Shown here: positions 24,082 to 33,924 of the stretch, piece after piece | Layout of the letters: each line of letters opens with the position of its first letter | Position numbering within the stretch: the stretch's first letter is position 1 | Assembly (NCBI GenBank): GCA_028223755.1 | Contig: JAOIUY010000004.1 | Coordinates: 62,001-126,000, forward strand | Reading direction: 5' to 3' | Origin: Pseudomonadales bacterium | GTDB lineage: Bacteria > Pseudomonadota > Gammaproteobacteria > Pseudomonadales > UBA7434 | Length of the DNA: 64,000 bases | Position numbers and translations under genes: made by a program | Notes under the pieces: generated by a model | Told to the model about the DNA's origin: nothing | Seen by the model: the letters and a program-made list of their open reading frames with translations, nothing else | Databases searched by the model: none

Positions 24082-24420
24082 AGCTCTGGAATCGTTTTCA
24101 TCGTCACGGGTTTAGGCTAAGTATTATAGACTGCTAAACCTGCAAAGAGGTTGGAACAGGGTTTAAAATATTCAAAAAACTGCCAATTTCCAACAATTTA
24201 CCTGTGATTTCTCAAAAGTCTTGTCAATTTTTGCTGCAGAGCTCAAAAAATCTTTTCGATGCCATATACTGTGTGTATTCTGACGCTTAGATTCAGTGTG
24301 ATTGAGGCTCATAGCTGGCATGATAATAATTCAATGGGTTATTAATTGTACAGCCTGAGTATGAGCCCGGCGTTAGTCGTTAATGATTAAGATGTTTGTC
24401 ATCGCTTTGGAGTTTAGATA
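24082..24420. promoter_or_regulatory. Divergent control region of the gsp locus
   Basis: The 339 bp separate gspC-D (minus) from gspE onward (plus) and must hold promoters for both arms. The region is AT-rich, with GGAG 9 bp before the TTG start of gspE. I see no clear operator palindrome. Confidence 0.55.
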
Positions 24421-25977
24421 TTGGAAAGCTATATAAATTCGTTACTCGGTACTGAGCCCGAGGATGTTCCAGAAACAGCTGAAACAGTTGAGCCTCAAGT
24501 CGATGAGACGGCTAGGCCGTTGCTACCGTTTCCGTTTGCAAAGCGCTGTGGCGGTTTCGTATTAGATGCCGGTGATAGCATTACTTTGTATCACAAAGAG
24601 ACAATAGGTCAGAGCGTTGTTGCCGAAATTCAACGTCATCTTGGTGTGACGTTTGCCTGTGAGTCTATTCCTGAAAGTCATTTTGATGGCCTGTTGGCGC
24701 AAGCCTATGAAAGTCGCAATAACGAAGCGATGCAGATGGTCGAAGACCTTGGTGATGAAATGGATCTGGCTAGCTTAGCTGATTCAGTGCCAGAGTCCGA
24801 AGATTTATTAGAGCAAGAAGACGATGCGCCGATTATTCGATTGATCAATGCGTTATTGACCGAGGCAGTAAAAGAGAATGCTTCGGATATTCATATAGAA
24901 ACGTTTGAGAAGCGTTTAGTGGTTCGCTATCGCGTCGATGGTGTATTGCGTGAAGTGGTTGAGCCTAAGCGAGCATTGGCGCCATTGTTAGTATCTCGTA
25001 TTAAAGTTATGGCTAAGCTTGATATTGCTGAAAAGCGTATCCCGCAAGATGGTCGTATATCGATTCGTATCGGTGGCCGCGAAATTGATTTGCGTGTTTC
25101 TACCATGCCATCAAGCAATGGCGAAAGAGTTGTTATGCGTTTGCTAGACAAGCAAGCAGGGCGCTTAAATTTATCGTCTCTGGGCATGGATAAAAAAGAG
25201 CTGGCTCGCTTTAAAAATATCTTGCATCGTCCTCATGGTATTGTGCTGGTTACCGGCCCAACAGGTTCAGGTAAAACAACTTCTCTTTATGCCGGCTTAA
25301 GTGAATTAAATGATGCCTCACGCAATATCCTAACGGTAGAAGACCCGATTGAATACAACATTGAAGGTATAGGCCAAACGCAGGTTAATAACAAAGCGGA
25401 TATGACCTTTGCGCGTGGTTTAAGAGCCATGCTTCGACAGGATCCCGATGTTGTGATGGTGGGTGAGATTCGCGACTCTGAAACAGCAGATATTGCAGTT
25501 CAAGCCAGTTTAACCGGTCATTTAGTATTAAGTACTCTTCACACCAATACGGCGGTTGGCGCGGTCACGCGTATGTATGACATGGGCGTTGAGCCTTTCT
25601 TGTTATCGTCCAGTTTAGTCGGCGTTGTGGCGCAGCGATTGGTTCGTGTGTTATGCCCTGATTGCAAAGCCCCGCATTTACCTGATGATAAAGAGCGAGA
25701 GTTTCTCGGTTTGGGTGAGCATGTGGGTCACTCTATGTTTAAGCCAGTCGGCTGTAAGCGCTGCAACAACAGTGGTTACCGTGGCCGTCGTGGCATCTAC
25801 GAAATTGTGTCTATTGATAGTGATTTGCGTCGCATGATTCACGATCAAGTCTCTGAGAGCGATATGATCAAACAAGCGCGACTCAACGGCCGAAGTATTC
25901 TTGAGGACGGCAAAGAGAAAGTGTTAGAAGGCATTACAACGGTTGAAGAGATTTTACGCGTAACGCAAGAGGGTTAA
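24421..25977 (+). CDS. gspE: Type II secretion system ATPase GspE
   Basis: The 518-residue protein starts at TTG (GGAG upstream). The N-terminal domain contacts GspL. Downstream come SDIHIETFEKRLVVRYRVDGVL, IAEKRIPQDGRI, Walker A GPTGSGKTTSLYAGL (about residues 278-287), Asp-box and Walker B DPDVVMVGEIRDSETADIAVQASLTGHLVLSTLHTN, and a zinc motif with CPDC (about 412-415) and CKRC (about 444-447). It is the cytoplasmic hexameric ATPase that powers pseudopilus assembly. It is followed by gspF 5 bp later. Confidence 0.97.
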   Translation: MESYINSLLGTEPEDVPETAETVEPQVDETARPLLPFPFAKRCGGFVLDAGDSITLYHKETIGQSVVAEIQRHLGVTFACESIPESHFDGLLAQAYESRNNEAMQMVEDLGDEMDLASLADSVPESEDLLEQEDDAPIIRLINALLTEAVKENASDIHIETFEKRLVVRYRVDGVLREVVEPKRALAPLLVSRIKVMAKLDIAEKRIPQDGRISIRIGGREIDLRVSTMPSSNGERVVMRLLDKQAGRLNLSSLGMDKKELARFKNILHRPHGIVLVTGPTGSGKTTSLYAGLSELNDASRNILTVEDPIEYNIEGIGQTQVNNKADMTFARGLRAMLRQDPDVVMVGEIRDSETADIAVQASLTGHLVLSTLHTNTAVGAVTRMYDMGVEPFLLSSSLVGVVAQRLVRVLCPDCKAPHLPDDKEREFLGLGEHVGHSMFKPVGCKRCNNSGYRGRRGIYEIVSIDSDLRRMIHDQVSESDMIKQARLNGRSILEDGKEKVLEGITTVEEILRVTQEG

Positions 25978-25982
25978 GCTAA

Positions 25983-27206
25983 GTGGCGGCTTTTAGCTAT
26001 AAAGCGCTCGATGCGAGCGGTAAGCAACAAAAAGGTATTTTAGACGCTGACAGTGCGCGTCAAGTACGTCAGCAATTGCGTGAGCAAGGGCTTATGCCGT
26101 TAGAGATTGAGCCTGCTGGGCAATCTGACGAAAAGCAAAATAACGGCAGTGTTGGTTTTAGCTTTCGCCGTCCTTCTTTAACTTCAGCTGATTTAGCCTT
26201 AATCACTCGACAGTTGGCGACACTTATTGCCGCAGGTATTCCTTTAGAAGAAGCGCTGGGTACTGTTGCCAGACAGTCAGAAAAAAATCGTGTTAACGGC
26301 ATATTATTGGCCGTTCGCTCGAAGGTTCTCGAAGGTTATACCTTGGCCGATGCCATGGCTGAATTCCCTAGTGTATTTAATAATTTATACCGATCGACGA
26401 TTGCTGCCGGCGAGTCGGCGGGCTTTCTTGATTTGGTGATGGAGAAGTTAGCTGATTACACCGAAGCCTCACAGGCTTCGCGCCAAAAAGTACAGATGGC
26501 AATGATTTACCCAGCCATTTTATTTTTTATGGCGATTGGGGTTGTGACTTTGCTAATGGTTTTTGTCGTGCCTGACGTTGTTAAGGTTTTTAATACGCAA
26601 GGCCAAACACTGCCATGGATTACGCAGATGTTGATTGCCTCTAGTGATTTTATTGTCAACAAAGGTTGGTTGTTAGTTATCGGCATTGCCGCATTAATTT
26701 TTATTATTCGATCTGCGCTCTCAAAACCTGAAATACAAATTAAATGGCATCGACAGATACTCAGTCTACCGTTAATAGGTCGGCTATCTCGCGGCACAAA
26801 TACAGCACAGTTTGCTAGTACGCTCAGTATTTTGACCGCCTCCGGAGTGCCGTTAGTTGAGGCGCTTAAAATTGCAGGGCAGGTGTTAGCTAATCATTGG
26901 TTGAGACGGCGTGTTGTTGATGCAACGCAGCAGGTACAAGAGGGTACGAGCTTAAATCGCGCTTTAGCAGAAGGTGGTTATTTTCCGCCAATGATGCTGC
27001 ATATGATTGCCAGTGGTGAGCAAAGTGGCGAGCTTGACCAAATGTTGGAGCGTATTGCGACTGCACAGCAGCGAGACCTAGAAGGTCTGATTGCAGTGAT
27101 GTTGGGTATACTTGAGCCTCTAATGCTTTTACTCATGGGTGTTTGTGTATTTGTTATTGTCGTTGCTATTTTATTGCCTATCGTCAATCTTAACTCCATT
27201 GTTTAA
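25983..27206 (+). CDS. gspF: Type II secretion inner-membrane platform protein GspF
   Basis: This 407-residue protein starts at GTG. Two homologous helical domains (SADLALITRQLATLIAAGIPLEEAL and TAQFASTLSILTASGVPLVEALKIAG) are each followed by transmembrane segments, with a third at the C-terminus (LMLLLMGVCVFVIVVAILLPIVNLNSIV). This is the usual GspF layout. It lies in the polycistronic arm gspE-F-G-H-I-J-K. Confidence 0.96.
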   Translation: MAAFSYKALDASGKQQKGILDADSARQVRQQLREQGLMPLEIEPAGQSDEKQNNGSVGFSFRRPSLTSADLALITRQLATLIAAGIPLEEALGTVARQSEKNRVNGILLAVRSKVLEGYTLADAMAEFPSVFNNLYRSTIAAGESAGFLDLVMEKLADYTEASQASRQKVQMAMIYPAILFFMAIGVVTLLMVFVVPDVVKVFNTQGQTLPWITQMLIASSDFIVNKGWLLVIGIAALIFIIRSALSKPEIQIKWHRQILSLPLIGRLSRGTNTAQFASTLSILTASGVPLVEALKIAGQVLANHWLRRRVVDATQQVQEGTSLNRALAEGGYFPPMMLHMIASGEQSGELDQMLERIATAQQRDLEGLIAVMLGILEPLMLLLMGVCVFVIVVAILLPIVNLNSIV

Positions 27207-27277
27207 TAGTCAGCGTACTGTTTTTGGAAAATAATTTATTCAGTTATAACTCACTTACAATTAATTAAGAAGGTATT

Positions 27278-27736
27278 ATGAATTACGTTAACGATTTTCA
27301 ATCTGTTAAAAAACAACATGGTTTTTCACTGATCGAAGTGCTTGTTGTGGTTGTTATTATGGGAATGTTAATTGGCTTAATTGGTCCTAACGTTTTAGGC
27401 CAAGTTGATCGTGCGAGAGTTACAACAGCAAAGGCTGATCTAGCGACGCTATCTCAAGCGCTTGATATGTATAAGTTGGATAACCATTTTTACCCGACCA
27501 CCGATCAAGGCCTTGAAGCCTTAGTGCAAAAACCACAATCTTCACCTGTACCTAGAAACTGGAATCCATCGGGCTACTTAAAAGCAACCGAGTTGCCTCT
27601 AGACCCGTGGGATGGTGAGTATGTGTATCTTAGTCCTGGCGAAGGTATTCAACCCTATGAGCTTATGAGTTTAGGTGCGGATGCGCGTATCGGTGGTGAT
27701 AGTTATTCCAGCGATATTAGTAGCTGGGATCGATAG
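27278..27736 (+). CDS. gspG: Major pseudopilin GspG
   Basis: The 152-residue prepilin has a short leader ending in KKQHG, then FSLIEVLVVVVIMGMLIGLI, the type IV pilin-like cleavage and helix region. Downstream are DQGLEALVQKP, GYLKATELPLDPWDGEYVYLSPG and a Ca-binding-type C-terminal loop (SLGADARIGGDSYSSDISSWDR). It is the main subunit of the pseudopilus after processing by a prepilin peptidase (not in the window). AAGAAGG precedes the ATG. Confidence 0.97.
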   Translation: MNYVNDFQSVKKQHGFSLIEVLVVVVIMGMLIGLIGPNVLGQVDRARVTTAKADLATLSQALDMYKLDNHFYPTTDQGLEALVQKPQSSPVPRNWNPSGYLKATELPLDPWDGEYVYLSPGEGIQPYELMSLGADARIGGDSYSSDISSWDR

Positions 27737-27810
27737 TTTTTCATCACCTGTTTCATCTTTATCTTATACCTTATGTTTAACTTTATGTTTCATTTCAGGG
27801 CATTAATGCA

Positions 27811-28425
27811 GTGAAAGGATTCTCCAATTCGATCGCTAACCAGCGCGGCTTTACTCTTATTGAGTTGTTAGTTGTGTTGGTCATTATTTCTATGTTCTCC
27901 GGCATGATAGTGCTGTCTATCGGCGATAATTTTTCGCGTGAATTGCGCGGTGAAGCCGAGCGTTTTCAGCGTCTCGTTGTGGCCGCGACCGATGAAGCCA
28001 TTTATACCTCTTCGCAATTGGGCGTGGTGATAGATAAAAACAGTTATTCTCTAGTCCGTTTAGATACGGTCAGTCAAAGTTGGCAGCCGTTTAATACGCA
28101 AGCTTTCCGTATGCATTCGTTGCCTGAGTCTATGAAAATGACTTGGAGTGTGGATGGTTTTACTCGACCGGGTACTGAAGATGCGCCACAGGATTTAAGC
28201 TTTGGCGACGATGCTGTTGATGCTAACAATAATGATGATGAATCAGATGGGAGTGGGCTGAATCTAACGCCGCAATTGTTAATGTTAAGCTCAGGTGAGG
28301 TTTCGGTTTTTTCAGTTGAGTTTTCTGCTGCGGATAATATTGCTAACAATCAAATTGTCGAAGTATTGAGTGATGGATTTTCCGCCCCCTCCATTCAATC
28401 AATAGCCGTTGACTCGTTGGATTAG
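27811..28425 (+). CDS. gspH: Minor pseudopilin GspH
   Basis: The GTG-started 204-residue protein has the leader KGFSNSIANQRG followed by FTLIELLVVLVIISMFSGMIVL, a standard prepilin helix. The C-terminal part resembles GspH in order and position (RGEAERFQRLVVAATDEAIYTSSQLGVV), with an acidic insert (DDAVDANNNDDESDGSG) that I do not see in the usual family description. Confidence 0.9.
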   Translation: MKGFSNSIANQRGFTLIELLVVLVIISMFSGMIVLSIGDNFSRELRGEAERFQRLVVAATDEAIYTSSQLGVVIDKNSYSLVRLDTVSQSWQPFNTQAFRMHSLPESMKMTWSVDGFTRPGTEDAPQDLSFGDDAVDANNNDDESDGSGLNLTPQLLMLSSGEVSVFSVEFSAADNIANNQIVEVLSDGFSAPSIQSIAVDSLD

Positions 28426-28448
28426 AAGGCTTGCATTGGATACACGCT

Positions 28449-28838
28449 ATGAAAGCAATCGCTAAACAGAAAGGGTTTACCCTGATAGAAATAATGGTTG
28501 CCGTTGCAGTGCTAGCGCTTTCGGGTGTCGCCTTGCTCGGCAATATCGGTCAGGCTACTCGTGACTTATCGATTATTAGTGATAAGGCTGAAGCGCTTCA
28601 AATTGCTGAATATGCTTTAAATATGGCACTCGTCGAAAAAACCTTTCCTGATCAAACTAACGAAGAAGAAATTATTACTCATGGTGGCCGTGAGTGGCGT
28701 GTTGAGTTGACGGTCAGTGATACGCCGAATGAAAAAATGCGTCGCATAGATGTTATGGTAAAGCCGGTAGAAAGGCGTACGCGTGGTAATCAGTCGGCGA
28801 CAATTTTACTGAGTGGTTTTCGCGGAGATATCTTTTGA
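28449..28838 (+). CDS. gspI: Minor pseudopilin GspI
   Basis: The 129-residue product starts at ATG 28449, with leader MKAIAKQKG and FTLIEIMVAVAVLALSGVALLGNIG. The short mature domain includes HGGREWRVELTVSDTPNEKMRRIDVMVKP, matching GspI size and pattern. An earlier TTG at 28431 is possible but would give a leader without purpose. It overlaps the gspJ start. Confidence 0.92.
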   Translation: MKAIAKQKGFTLIEIMVAVAVLALSGVALLGNIGQATRDLSIISDKAEALQIAEYALNMALVEKTFPDQTNEEEIITHGGREWRVELTVSDTPNEKMRRIDVMVKPVERRTRGNQSATILLSGFRGDIF

Positions 28839-29491
28839 GCCTTCGTCGTTATCATGGCTTCACCCTGATAGAAGCATTAGTGGCAATGTTTATATTTGCT
28901 TGGATCAGTTTAGCTGCCTATCAAATACTCGATCAAGTTATTGTTGCGCAAGAAGTGAATCAGCGTAAATCGGCAGCGGTTGCGAGAGAGCAACGCGTTA
29001 GCTGGCAGTTGGGCTCTGATTTTCGGCAAATGGTTAATCGACCCATCTGGTATGGGCGAGATAATCGCCTTGAGCCATTGGTCTTTGAAACAGGTGAGTA
29101 CCTTATTGAATTTACACGTGGTGGGTGGTCAAACCCACTTCAATGGCCGCGCAGTGAGTTGCAGCGTGTTGCTTATCAGCTTGATTATCATCCGCAATCT
29201 AATGACTCTAAAAGCGAATTCTATAATGATGAGCGCTTGTATCTTATTCGTAATTACTGGCAGGTTTTGGATCGATTGGATGATAGCGAGCCACAACAGC
29301 AAGTATTAATTGGCGGCGTTGTCGATTTTCGTATTCGATTTTGGGATAACGCTGCGGCTGACTGGAGTGATTTACCGACAACCACATTTTCCGCTCCTGC
29401 AGTGGCTAGTTATGATCTTCCCTCTGCGGTAGAGCTTAGTATCGTATTTGAAAACGAAGAAATTATGACGCATATTTTTAGGGTGCTTTAG
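28835..29491 (+). CDS. gspJ: Minor pseudopilin GspJ
   Basis: The TTG-started 218-residue protein overlaps gspI by 4 bp. Leader SLRRYHG is followed by FTLIEALVAMFIFAWISLAAYQIL. The C-terminal domain includes QRVSWQLGSDFRQMVNRPIW and LEPLVFETGEYLIEFTRGGWSNP, motifs typical of GspJ. It forms the pseudopilus tip complex with GspI and GspK. Confidence 0.93.
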   Translation: MSLRRYHGFTLIEALVAMFIFAWISLAAYQILDQVIVAQEVNQRKSAAVAREQRVSWQLGSDFRQMVNRPIWYGRDNRLEPLVFETGEYLIEFTRGGWSNPLQWPRSELQRVAYQLDYHPQSNDSKSEFYNDERLYLIRNYWQVLDRLDDSEPQQQVLIGGVVDFRIRFWDNAAADWSDLPTTTFSAPAVASYDLPSAVELSIVFENEEIMTHIFRVL

Positions 29492-29493
29492 TT

Positions 29494-30675
29494 GTGAGTA
29501 CTTATTCTCGTCAGCCTGCAGCTTCTTCCGTTGTGTTTTCTAAGACAAGCAGAACCGTTAGCCGTCAAAACCAAATGGGTGTTGCCTTAATTACCGTGTT
29601 ACTAGTATTTGCTATTGCGACATTGATCGCCTCTAAAATCATTATTGGCAAAGTCCTTGATGTGCAGCGAACCACGGGTATGATCAATCGCGCTCAAGCT
29701 CACTACTATGCCTTAGCTGCTGAAGATTTGGCGATTCTGGCTCTGCAAGAAAATGATAAGCAGGATAATGATAATGCGCCTCAGGGGGATCATACCGGTG
29801 AGTTTTGGGCGCAAGGCCCAATGCCATTCGAAATTGATAATATCGGCTCGGTTCTGGTTAATATTGTCGACATCAATCGGTTTTATAACCTCAACAACCT
29901 TTTGCAGGCTAATGGTCAGGTCAGTAATTACGAGCTTCAACGATTCCGTGATTTACTGCTTGAGTTGGATCTTGATACCACGCTCGCCGACAATTTAAAG
30001 GATTGGTTAGATACCGATGATAAAGAAGAGGGCGTTTCGAGTGATGGCGAGGCTTATGCCAATGAAGACCCTGGCTATCTTGTCGCTAATCAGCAGTTGA
30101 CCGATGTCTCAGAACTGCGTTTAGTGAGAGGCTTTGAGCCTTATGTGATGGATGTGTTGCTTCCGCATATCACGGCTATTAAGACCGTTGGTGTTTTGCC
30201 CATTAACGTCAACACGGCCAGTGAGTATGCATTGGCTACATTGCAGAAGTCTTCAGTGGGAAGTCAGTCGGGTAGTCATCAGGGTATTGGTTATTCTAAC
30301 GCGCTCGATATCATCGGTGCTCGATCTGAACCCTTTAAGGATACGGCTGATTTTAACAACCGTGTCTCTATTCAGAATCTACAGCTTAGCAGTATTCTTA
30401 ATCCGACTACCTCAAACGCAGGAACCAGCTCTGCACCGATGGCTGCCTATGCGGTGGCGAGTGATTATTTCGAGATTAACGTGCGAGCGAACTATGCGGG
30501 CAGCGTTGCCTATCTTTCGACCATTGTTAGGCGAAAGGGTGCCGGTAAAGATACGAAATTCGTTGTGTTATCGAGGCGAGAGACGGATAATTCCAAGCGT
30601 TTTATTGATGCAGCATCTAGGGCAAATAGTAATAGCAGTGCAGGGTTTAATTCGGCGCAGCAAATAACCCCATAA
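29494..30675 (+). CDS. gspK: Minor pseudopilin GspK
   Basis: The GTG-started 393-residue protein has an unusually long leader (about 30 residues with many Ser/Arg) ending NQMG, then VALITVLLVFAIATLIASKIII without the usual Glu5, as is normal for GspK. The large domain has NRFYNLNNLL, LKDWLDTDDKEEG and LTDVSELRLVRGFEP, then VNVNTA-like PINVNTASEYALA, all typical GspK motifs. A shorter leader could begin at an internal start, but none is clearly better. Confidence 0.94.
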   Translation: MSTYSRQPAASSVVFSKTSRTVSRQNQMGVALITVLLVFAIATLIASKIIIGKVLDVQRTTGMINRAQAHYYALAAEDLAILALQENDKQDNDNAPQGDHTGEFWAQGPMPFEIDNIGSVLVNIVDINRFYNLNNLLQANGQVSNYELQRFRDLLLELDLDTTLADNLKDWLDTDDKEEGVSSDGEAYANEDPGYLVANQQLTDVSELRLVRGFEPYVMDVLLPHITAIKTVGVLPINVNTASEYALATLQKSSVGSQSGSHQGIGYSNALDIIGARSEPFKDTADFNNRVSIQNLQLSSILNPTTSNAGTSSAPMAAYAVASDYFEINVRANYAGSVAYLSTIVRRKGAGKDTKFVVLSRRETDNSKRFIDAASRANSNSSAGFNSAQQITP

Positions 30676-30832
30676 ATCACTGTTATGCTTGATGTCTTTA
30701 ATAGACAATAAGCCCTCGTGTCATACATAGCTTGTTGTGTTAGCTGAACACAATGACTTAGTGGTAGCGTTAATCGACAGTGTTGATGCAATAGTTTTAA
30801 ACCAGAAGTATTAACCCAATAGTAAAGAATAT

Positions 30833-32287
30833 ATGTCAGATTTTTTGTGCTTACGCTTTAAACATTCCGATATTCAAGAACTGAGCTCTGTGGCTTGGTC
30901 TGTTTTGTCGGCTGACGGTCGAATACAGGCTTCGGGTCATGGTTCGTTAAACGATATTGCTGCGCAGATCCCAGAGTCAAAAGCGCCAAGGCGTAATATT
31001 CTAATTGTGCCTAGCAGTTCGGTGCTGCTAACTTCTGCGCAAGTGCCGCTTAAACAGCATCGCCATTTAAAGCAAGTGTTAGGCTTTGTTGTCGAAGAGC
31101 AAATTATTGATCCTATTGAAAGCATGCATTTAGCGACACCTGCATACCATGCCGATGAAACCGTTCATATTGCTGCCGTCAATCGTGATTTGCTGGCGTC
31201 TTGGTTAGGCGCTTTAGAGCTACAGAATATACTGCCGGATTACCTCTTTGTTGATGTGCTTTGTGTGCCGCAGAAAGCCGGCGACTGGCAGCTGATGTTT
31301 GAAGATGACAAGGTGCTTTTTAGAGACGCTGATTACAGTGGAATGGTGTTAGATAAAAACACTGCCAAATCTGTTTTGCAGTTAGCCATATCAAATAACC
31401 TATCAGCAGGTAATGCGCCCGATAATTCACTCAATAGTGATACCCAGTTATTTACCGGTGAGGACGATAGTGATTTACTCGTAACGCCTACAACTAAAGC
31501 GCTAAATAGTATTGCCTTGTTGATCGCGGAGGAAGACAGTCTTAGCGCTAATGCCAATGTTAATGTTAGTGTTAGTGCTAGTGATGTCGATAGCTATAAT
31601 GAAGATGATGATAGCCATGATGGAGCAACCACGCCGTTAGCATTCAAAACTGAGCTAGGTGAGTTTATTCGCTCCGAGAATGTTGAAACACGCGAGATTG
31701 ACTACACAGAAACCTGTTCTGATTTACTCGCTGTCAGTGCGGTACAACGGGTTGAAGCAACTTTAAATTTATTGCAAGGCGAGTTTAGTCCTGTCAGCGC
31801 CAATGCGGCGGATCGCAAATTTATTCGTAAGGCAGTGGCCATTGTTTCTGCCTGTGTTGCATTGTTTTTAGTGGTTACACTGGCGGGCGGTTTTTATCTT
31901 AATTACAAAGCTGATCAATATTTTGATGACAGTGTTGTTATTTATCGCAGTGTTTTTCCTAAGCAGAAAAAAGTAATCGACCCTGTTAAGCAGATGCAGC
32001 GCCAACTTCAAGGTAAGACGGTCGGCGGTACTACGTCAGACTTTTTACCACTTCTTGATGCCGCTTCACGTGCGTTATCGAGTTTAGATACAGAGCAGCC
32101 TTCAACGATAGGGCAGTTGCGTTATGACAATCAACGCGGCCACATTATTGTTGATCTTCGAGTCAGTAATATCGATATCCTTGAGTCCTATAAAGAGCAG
32201 TTAATGAGCGAAGGGTTAGATGTTGATATTCTCTCTGCGAATCAGGATCAAGAGCGAGTCAATGGAAGAATGCAGATTAGCCGATAA
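30833..32287 (+). CDS. gspL: Type II secretion system protein GspL
   Basis: The 484-residue protein has an N-terminal cytoplasmic actin-like fold (LCLRFKHSDIQELSSVAWSVLSADGRI; VPLKQHRHLKQVLGFVVEEQII), one transmembrane helix at about residues 340-362, and a periplasmic ferredoxin-like domain with VDLRVSNIDILESYKEQL. Between residues about 238-262 there is a Ser/Asn/Val/Asp repeat linker encoded by 6-bp repeats. It recruits GspE to the membrane. Confidence 0.93.
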   Translation: MSDFLCLRFKHSDIQELSSVAWSVLSADGRIQASGHGSLNDIAAQIPESKAPRRNILIVPSSSVLLTSAQVPLKQHRHLKQVLGFVVEEQIIDPIESMHLATPAYHADETVHIAAVNRDLLASWLGALELQNILPDYLFVDVLCVPQKAGDWQLMFEDDKVLFRDADYSGMVLDKNTAKSVLQLAISNNLSAGNAPDNSLNSDTQLFTGEDDSDLLVTPTTKALNSIALLIAEEDSLSANANVNVSVSASDVDSYNEDDDSHDGATTPLAFKTELGEFIRSENVETREIDYTETCSDLLAVSAVQRVEATLNLLQGEFSPVSANAADRKFIRKAVAIVSACVALFLVVTLAGGFYLNYKADQYFDDSVVIYRSVFPKQKKVIDPVKQMQRQLQGKTVGGTTSDFLPLLDAASRALSSLDTEQPSTIGQLRYDNQRGHIIVDLRVSNIDILESYKEQLMSEGLDVDILSANQDQERVNGRMQISR

Positions 32288-32342
32288 GCATTGGCTACTT
32301 ATTTAGCATTAAATTTTTAAAGCGAATACTAGGTGTTAGTTA

Positions 32343-32885
32343 ATGAGTGAATTAAAGCAGCGGCTCAGTGATGAATTGGATCAGTTATTGGCGCGCGTGC
32401 GTGCTAATAAAAACTTCCAAGAGCTTGAGCACAAATATCATGCACTCACAGAGCGGGATCGATTAGCGCTAAATGTATTGGTACTGTTTTTGTCGAGTTA
32501 CCTTTTCTATCAAATGGTTTTATCACCCGCACTCGGTTACTTAAACTCAGCAAGTAAGTCTTATGAGCGTCAATTAGAAAATCATGAGTGGATGGTTAAG
32601 CAGGAGCCCATTGTTAAGGAAATGCTAAGCGTTAAAGGTACGGAGCGTGAAGGCTCATTGCTTAGTGTTGCATCCTCTACTGCTAAAAAATATAACCTTA
32701 ATTTTAGTCGTTTTGAGCCGCTAGATGGTGATCGTGTAAGACTGCGTTTGGATCAAGTGAAGTTTAATGATGTTGTTAGCTGGCTGGGTGAGCTAGAAGC
32801 GGATAAAGGTGTTAGTGCCGTCGATATTTCATTGGACAGTGCCAGCCCTGGCTATGTGAGCGTTAGGCTCACCTTACAAGGTTAA
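32343..32885 (+). CDS. gspM: Type II secretion system protein GspM
   Basis: The 180-residue protein has a transmembrane helix at about residues 42-62 (LALNVLVLFLSSYLFYQMVLSP), following the typical Y..L..RDR motif, and a periplasmic domain with LRLDQVKFNDVVSWLGELEADKGVSAVDISL, the GspM ferredoxin-like fold. It is directly downstream of gspL, its usual partner. gspN is absent, as in many T2SS. Confidence 0.93.
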   Translation: MSELKQRLSDELDQLLARVRANKNFQELEHKYHALTERDRLALNVLVLFLSSYLFYQMVLSPALGYLNSASKSYERQLENHEWMVKQEPIVKEMLSVKGTEREGSLLSVASSTAKKYNLNFSRFEPLDGDRVRLRLDQVKFNDVVSWLGELEADKGVSAVDISLDSASPGYVSVRLTLQG

Positions 32886-32888
32886 GAC

Positions 32889-33917
32889 ATGTACCAGAAT
32901 TTTTTTGGGCTTCATGAGAAACCTTTTTCTATTGCCCCGGACCCTCGTTACCTTTACATGACCGACCAGCATCGTGAGGCATTAGCTCACTTATTGTTTG
33001 GTATTGGTGACGAAGGTGGTTTTATTTTACTAACAGGTGATGTTGGTACGGGTAAGACGACGATTTGCCGTAGCCTACTTAATCAATTACCTGATAATGC
33101 TGATATTGCTTTTATTGTTAATCCACGCCTATCGGTCAATGAGCTATTACAGTCTATCTGTGATGAGCTGGGTATTGCCTATGCCGACGGTGGCTCAGTT
33201 AAGGTATTAGTGGATAGCCTTAACCAATTTTTACTTGAGAGTTATTCCTCGGGCCGCAACACGATTCTTATTATTGATGAAGCACAAAACCTTGCTGATG
33301 AGGTGTTAGAGCAGTTACGGCTATTAACTAACCTAGAAACCAGTGAAAAAAAATTATTGCAGTTAATTTTATTGGGGCAGCCTGAGCTTAACGAAAAGCT
33401 AGCGCAAGAAAATCTGCGCCAACTTGCACAGCGGGTTACGGCGCGCTTTCATTTGCAGCCATTAAATGCTGAAGAAACTACTGCCTATATTAAACATCGC
33501 CTCCACATTGCGGGCTTTCGTGGTGAGTTATTTTCACGTGCCGCTTTAAAGCATATACATGCTGAGAGTCGTGGTGTGCCTCGTTTGGTCAATGTTATTT
33601 GCGACCGGTCGATGTTAGGTGCTTATACACAAGACAGTATCGAAATTGAGTATCCAATTGTGCTTGAAGCTTGCAAGGAAGTGTTAGGGCGTGATGGTAA
33701 TCGTAGTAATGCTAAGTCGGGAAGTTCTCTTTCGCTTTTAAATACTGTTTGGTTTGCCAGAATAGGTATGCTGTTATTGGTTGGGTTGTTACTCGCTGGT
33801 TTGGCCTATGCGGTGATAGCAACCGGTTCTATCGATAGCATTTTAAATTTATTTCATCCCGTTCAGGGTAAGTCGATGGCGATGCTATCGAACTTATCTT
33901 CATTGTTGGTAGGGTGA
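32889..33917 (+). CDS. gspA: ExeA/GspA-type AAA ATPase
   Basis: The 342-residue protein begins MYQNFFGLHEKPFSIAPDPRYLYMTDQHREALAHLLFGI, the ExeA family N-terminus. Walker A is TGDVGTGKTT and Walker B is TILIIDEAQNL. After the AAA domain comes a transmembrane helix (about residues 290-315) but no long peptidoglycan-binding C-terminus, so it is shorter than Aeromonas ExeA. It is 4 bp after gspM and 8 bp before gspB, which completes the pair known to help secretin assembly through the cell wall. Confidence 0.88.
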   Translation: MYQNFFGLHEKPFSIAPDPRYLYMTDQHREALAHLLFGIGDEGGFILLTGDVGTGKTTICRSLLNQLPDNADIAFIVNPRLSVNELLQSICDELGIAYADGGSVKVLVDSLNQFLLESYSSGRNTILIIDEAQNLADEVLEQLRLLTNLETSEKKLLQLILLGQPELNEKLAQENLRQLAQRVTARFHLQPLNAEETTAYIKHRLHIAGFRGELFSRAALKHIHAESRGVPRLVNVICDRSMLGAYTQDSIEIEYPIVLEACKEVLGRDGNRSNAKSGSSLSLLNTVWFARIGMLLLVGLLLAGLAYAVIATGSIDSILNLFHPVQGKSMAMLSNLSSLLVG

Positions 33918-33924
33918 TAAAATT

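Noticed and set aside
30152-30667. 171-codon ORF in another frame of gspK
   Set aside because: Composition is Arg/Leu-rich out-of-frame translation; gspK is the coding frame.
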